From NCBI GenBank assembly GCA_044227705.1, contig JBGAWE010000220.1:1-7677 (forward strand): a DNA stretch of 7,677 nt, read 5' to 3'. A program made the translations under genes and the position numbers. Below are positions 6,101 to 7,677 of the stretch, one piece after another (position 1 is the first letter of the stretch; the number at the start of each line of letters is the position of its first letter). The notes beneath the pieces are model-generated. The model was given only the letters and a program-made list of their open reading frames with translations. It did no database searches and was not told the origin of the DNA. This stretch comes from JANOQP01 sp044227705. Its GTDB lineage: Bacteria > Bacteroidota > Bacteroidia > Chitinophagales > Saprospiraceae.

Positions 6101-6592
6101 TTATTTGCAATGTTTAGGCAGCAACTTGTCGCCGGGTTCAGGAGTCCACTCTCCGTCAGTTTTGTTGATAAAGGTAAAATATGGAAGCCTTCTGGTCGTG
6201 TTGATATAGACTTCCCAATCTGGGTTCGATTTTTTTCTCTTGTCTTCCATGAAATCCTTTTCGGACAGATAGAGTGCACTCTTCTCTCCAGGAAACGAGT
6301 CCAATAAATTCCAATAATCATCCAGACAGTTAATGTTCCTGAACGCCTCCTCGTACTTCCCTTCATACTCATACATTTGAGATGTCTTTAGAAGGTACTT
6401 GCGCAAATCTTGCTCGTTCAGGGTGGTCAATAGCCTGATGCTAGTTTAAGAAATGGAATCTTCAAGGCCGTATTCGGCCGCAATAACCTTGACATATTCT
6501 ATGCTAGTTGTTGCTACTTTAGACTTGTTTTTTGAGGGGCAAGCTGTTCCGAGGGTCATTGAGAGTAGAATAAAGTTGAAGTACTTAATCAT
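6101..6592 (-). pseudogene. Lipoprotein-like gene split by one in-frame TAA; paralogue of the gene at the right edge
   Basis: From ATG 6592 the frame reads a hydrophobic signal and a likely lipobox ending TLGTAC (Cys18), then 30 more residues, to TAA at 6446-6448 (codon 49). The same frame then continues without another stop to TAA 6101-6103, giving 162 residues in all. The downstream half is charged, with YEYEGKYEEAF, LDDYWNLLDSFPGEKS and a C-terminal block from PDWEVY to LLPKH. That block aligns without gaps to the gene fragment at 7509-7677 (26 of 40 identical by hand count). Because the frame is intact on both sides, a single substitution (for example from CAA or AAA) is the simplest explanation. 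Alternatives are a short 48-residue lipoprotein plus a separate TTG-started gene (6430), or a sequencing error. The region is AT-richer than rpsA. No family or function is recognised. Confidence 0.65.
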
Positions 6593-6624
6593 GGTAATTG
6601 CGAATAGCTGGCTATCAAAGAATA

Positions 6625-6640
6625 GGCTTCTTGCGAAAGT
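6625..6640 (+). repeat. Left terminal inverted repeat of the IS
   Basis: The sequence GGCTTCTTGCGAAAGT pairs with the complement of 7488-7503 (GACTTCTTGCGAAAGT), with one mismatch at the second base. The last base of the transposase stop codon falls on its inner edge. Confidence 0.88.
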
Positions 6641-7473
6641 CAGTTGAGTAAGATTTCGAGGTTGCAAATGGCGGCAAAGAGGTTGAAACGGAGGCCAAAA
6701 CGTTTTGCGCGGTTTCGATACTTTGAGGAGAAGATTCTGAACCGCTTGATGAAGGCGATGGCGTTCTCGACCTTGATTCGAAGCTTGGAGATTTCGGCAT
6801 TGTCCCTCATTTCTGATTTGGTGAGCGGCTTGAGTTTGGATGATTTTAGGGGCAGCAGGGAGTTTTCGTGGAGGTTTTGGACGCCTTGATAAGCAGAGTC
6901 GGCGATGAGGATGGTTTGGGGAGAGATGCGCAGCTTGCTTTTTTTGAAGAGGTTGAAGTCATGCTGGCGGCCCTTTGCGAAGGCGGTGCAGATGACCTTG
7001 CCTTTGGACTGCTCGATGGCTACTTGGGCTTTGAGGTGGTGCTGCCGTTTTTTGCCGCTGTAGTACGCTCTTTGTTTTTTTTTGGGCCGTTCAATCTTGA
7101 CCTCGGTGGCATCGACGAGGACGATGTCGAAGTGTGTGTCAGAGGCTTGCAGCACCTTGCGACCGGGGAGGCTGAACTTGCCGGAACGAATCAAGAGTTC
7201 TTCCACCCGTTTGATGCACCGGTAGGCGTTCGACTCGCTCAAGCCGTAGCTCTGCGCGATGTGGAAGTAGGTGCGATACTCTCGGTTGTACTCCAGCATC
7301 ATCAGAACCTGGTCGGCCATTGTCAAAACCGATGGGCGGCCTGAAAGCTTCTTTTTGGCGTTCAACTCCTTCTAGTACGTCTCGAGCATAAGCTCGAACG
7401 TGGCTTTTCGAACCCCGGTCAGCCGCCGAAACTCCGACTCGCCTAGGTCTTTTATCTTTTCATACTTGTTCAT
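6640..7473 (-). pseudogene. IS5-family DDE transposase with amber codon 34
   Basis: Full-length reading from ATG 7473 gives MNKYEKIKDLGESEF, RRLTGVRKATFE and so on. Codon 34 is TAG (7372-7374), and the frame then continues unbroken to TGA 6640-6642 (276 amino acids plus the internal stop). Upstream codons read as normal family N-terminus, so this is a nonsense change, not a wrong start. A helix-turn-helix lies around HIAQSYGLSESNAYRCIKR (full-length residues 71-89). The catalytic triad is intact: Asp121 in VDATEV, Asp192 in ADSAYQG, Glu236 in KVENAI. The enzyme would cut and join the IS ends. A TTG at 7365, just after the amber codon, could restart translation and yield a 241-residue form lacking the N-terminal arm. 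Whether that works is unknown. Confidence 0.85.
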
Positions 7474-7487
7474 CGCCGAAAGATGCC

Positions 7488-7503
7488 ACTTTCGCAAGAA
7501 GTC
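7488..7503 (-). repeat. Right terminal inverted repeat of the IS
   Basis: Read on the minus strand it begins GACTTCTTGCGAAAGT, matching 15 of 16 bases of the left repeat. It lies 15 bases upstream of the full-length transposase ATG at 7473. Confidence 0.88.
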
Positions 7504-7508
7504 TAGTG

Positions 7509-7677
7509 TTACTTCTTCTTGTGCTTTGGCAACAACTTATCGTGGGGCCCAGGCTCCCACGGGCCATCCGCCTTGCAGATGAAAATAAAGTAAGGGTATT
7601 CATTAGAAGAGTTTTTATAGACTTCCCAGTCTGGGTCTTCCATTTCTTTTTTGTCCGCCTGAAATGCAGTTTCACTT
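7509..7677 (-). CDS. C-terminal fragment of a paralogue of the split lipoprotein-like gene (start outside window)
   Basis: Fifty-five codons are visible, ending KHKKK and TAA 7509-7511, and the gene enters from the right edge. The protein includes PDWEVYKNSSNEYPYF, then a block with ADGPWEPGP and DKLLPKH. That block aligns without gaps to the C-terminus of the gene at 6101-6592, with 26 of 40 residues identical by hand count, including all of PDWEVY and DKLLPKH. It is rich in aromatic residues, Pro and Lys. No stop or frameshift is seen in the visible part, so it may be an intact copy. It was easily missed because its ATG lies outside the window. Function unknown; by likeness it may also be a lipoprotein, which the missing N-terminus would decide. 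Confidence 0.8.
   Translation of the reverse strand, partial: SETAFQADKKEMEDPDWEVYKNSSNEYPYFIFICKADGPWEPGPHDKLLPKHKKK

Larger units (their letters stand above)
6625..7503 (-). mobile_element. IS5-family insertion sequence, 879 bp
   Basis: The element is bounded by 16-bp terminal inverted repeats matching at 15 positions and flanked by a TA dinucleotide on each side (6623-6624 and 7504-7505). TA fits target duplication by some IS5-family groups; TNA-type targets are the alternative reading of the edges. It carries one gene, a DDE transposase on the minus strand that fills nearly all of it. The insertion lies 5 bases past the stop of the right-edge gene and 32 bases before the start of the split lipoprotein-like gene. 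Confidence 0.88.

Noticed and set aside
5797..6372. 191-codon minus-strand frame containing the IF-2 end
   Set aside because: Only the last 19 or so codons are IF-2. The rest is out of frame with both the IF-2 tail and the lipoprotein-like gene, so it is not a real protein.
6868..7344. + strand open frame inside the IS
   Set aside because: It is antisense to the transposase, which has clear DDE motifs on the minus strand.
6446..7374. Stop codon reassignment (TAA and TAG read as an amino acid)
   Set aside because: rpsA and both paralogue genes end at TAA, while the amylase, the small lipoprotein and the first membrane gene end at TAG, all at sensible positions followed by terminators or a next gene.

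Overview
This window most resembles a GC-rich member of the Bacteroidota. The ribosomal protein S1 gene has the family-typical internal wording of that phylum. Two short intergenic regions carry a perfect TAnnTTTG box, the Bacteroidota -7 promoter element. The assignment comes from reading the sequence only and no database was searched. No rRNA, tRNA or CRISPR array was seen.

Left part (1-2435): the 3' end of a GH13 alpha-amylase-type gene runs in from the left edge on the + strand. It is followed by a strong intrinsic terminator and a small lipoprotein gene. That gene converges, across a shared bidirectional terminator, on a minus-strand Tat-exported sugar phosphate isomerase/epimerase-like protein.

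Middle (2600-5550, all minus): a two-gene operon of small single-pass membrane proteins of unknown function is bracketed by two near-identical terminators. Upstream of it lies rpsA, encoding a six-domain S1 with long acidic tails. rpsA has a strong Shine-Dalgarno sequence and a leader hairpin.

Right part (5739-7677, all minus): this is an accessory, decaying stretch. It holds a C-terminal scrap of translation initiation factor IF-2 with a 1-nt frameshift and its own terminator. Next come about 3.5 copies of a 21-bp tandem repeat and a lipoprotein-like gene split by one in-frame TAA. Then comes an 879-bp IS5-family element with 15/16 terminal repeats, a TA target duplication and one amber codon in the transposase. 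At the right edge is the C-terminus of a paralogue of the split lipoprotein gene. Removing the IS puts the two paralogues about 35 nt apart as a tandem pair. The paralogue genes are visibly AT-richer than the rpsA region, which fits acquired DNA.

The housekeeping parts look ordinary. The points most worth a second look are the tandem paralogue family interrupted by the IS, the IF-2 remnant beside rpsA, and three single-event lesions within about 1.6 kb. I found no convincing evidence of a complete undescribed system; the tandem paralogue family is the best candidate for something uncharacterised.
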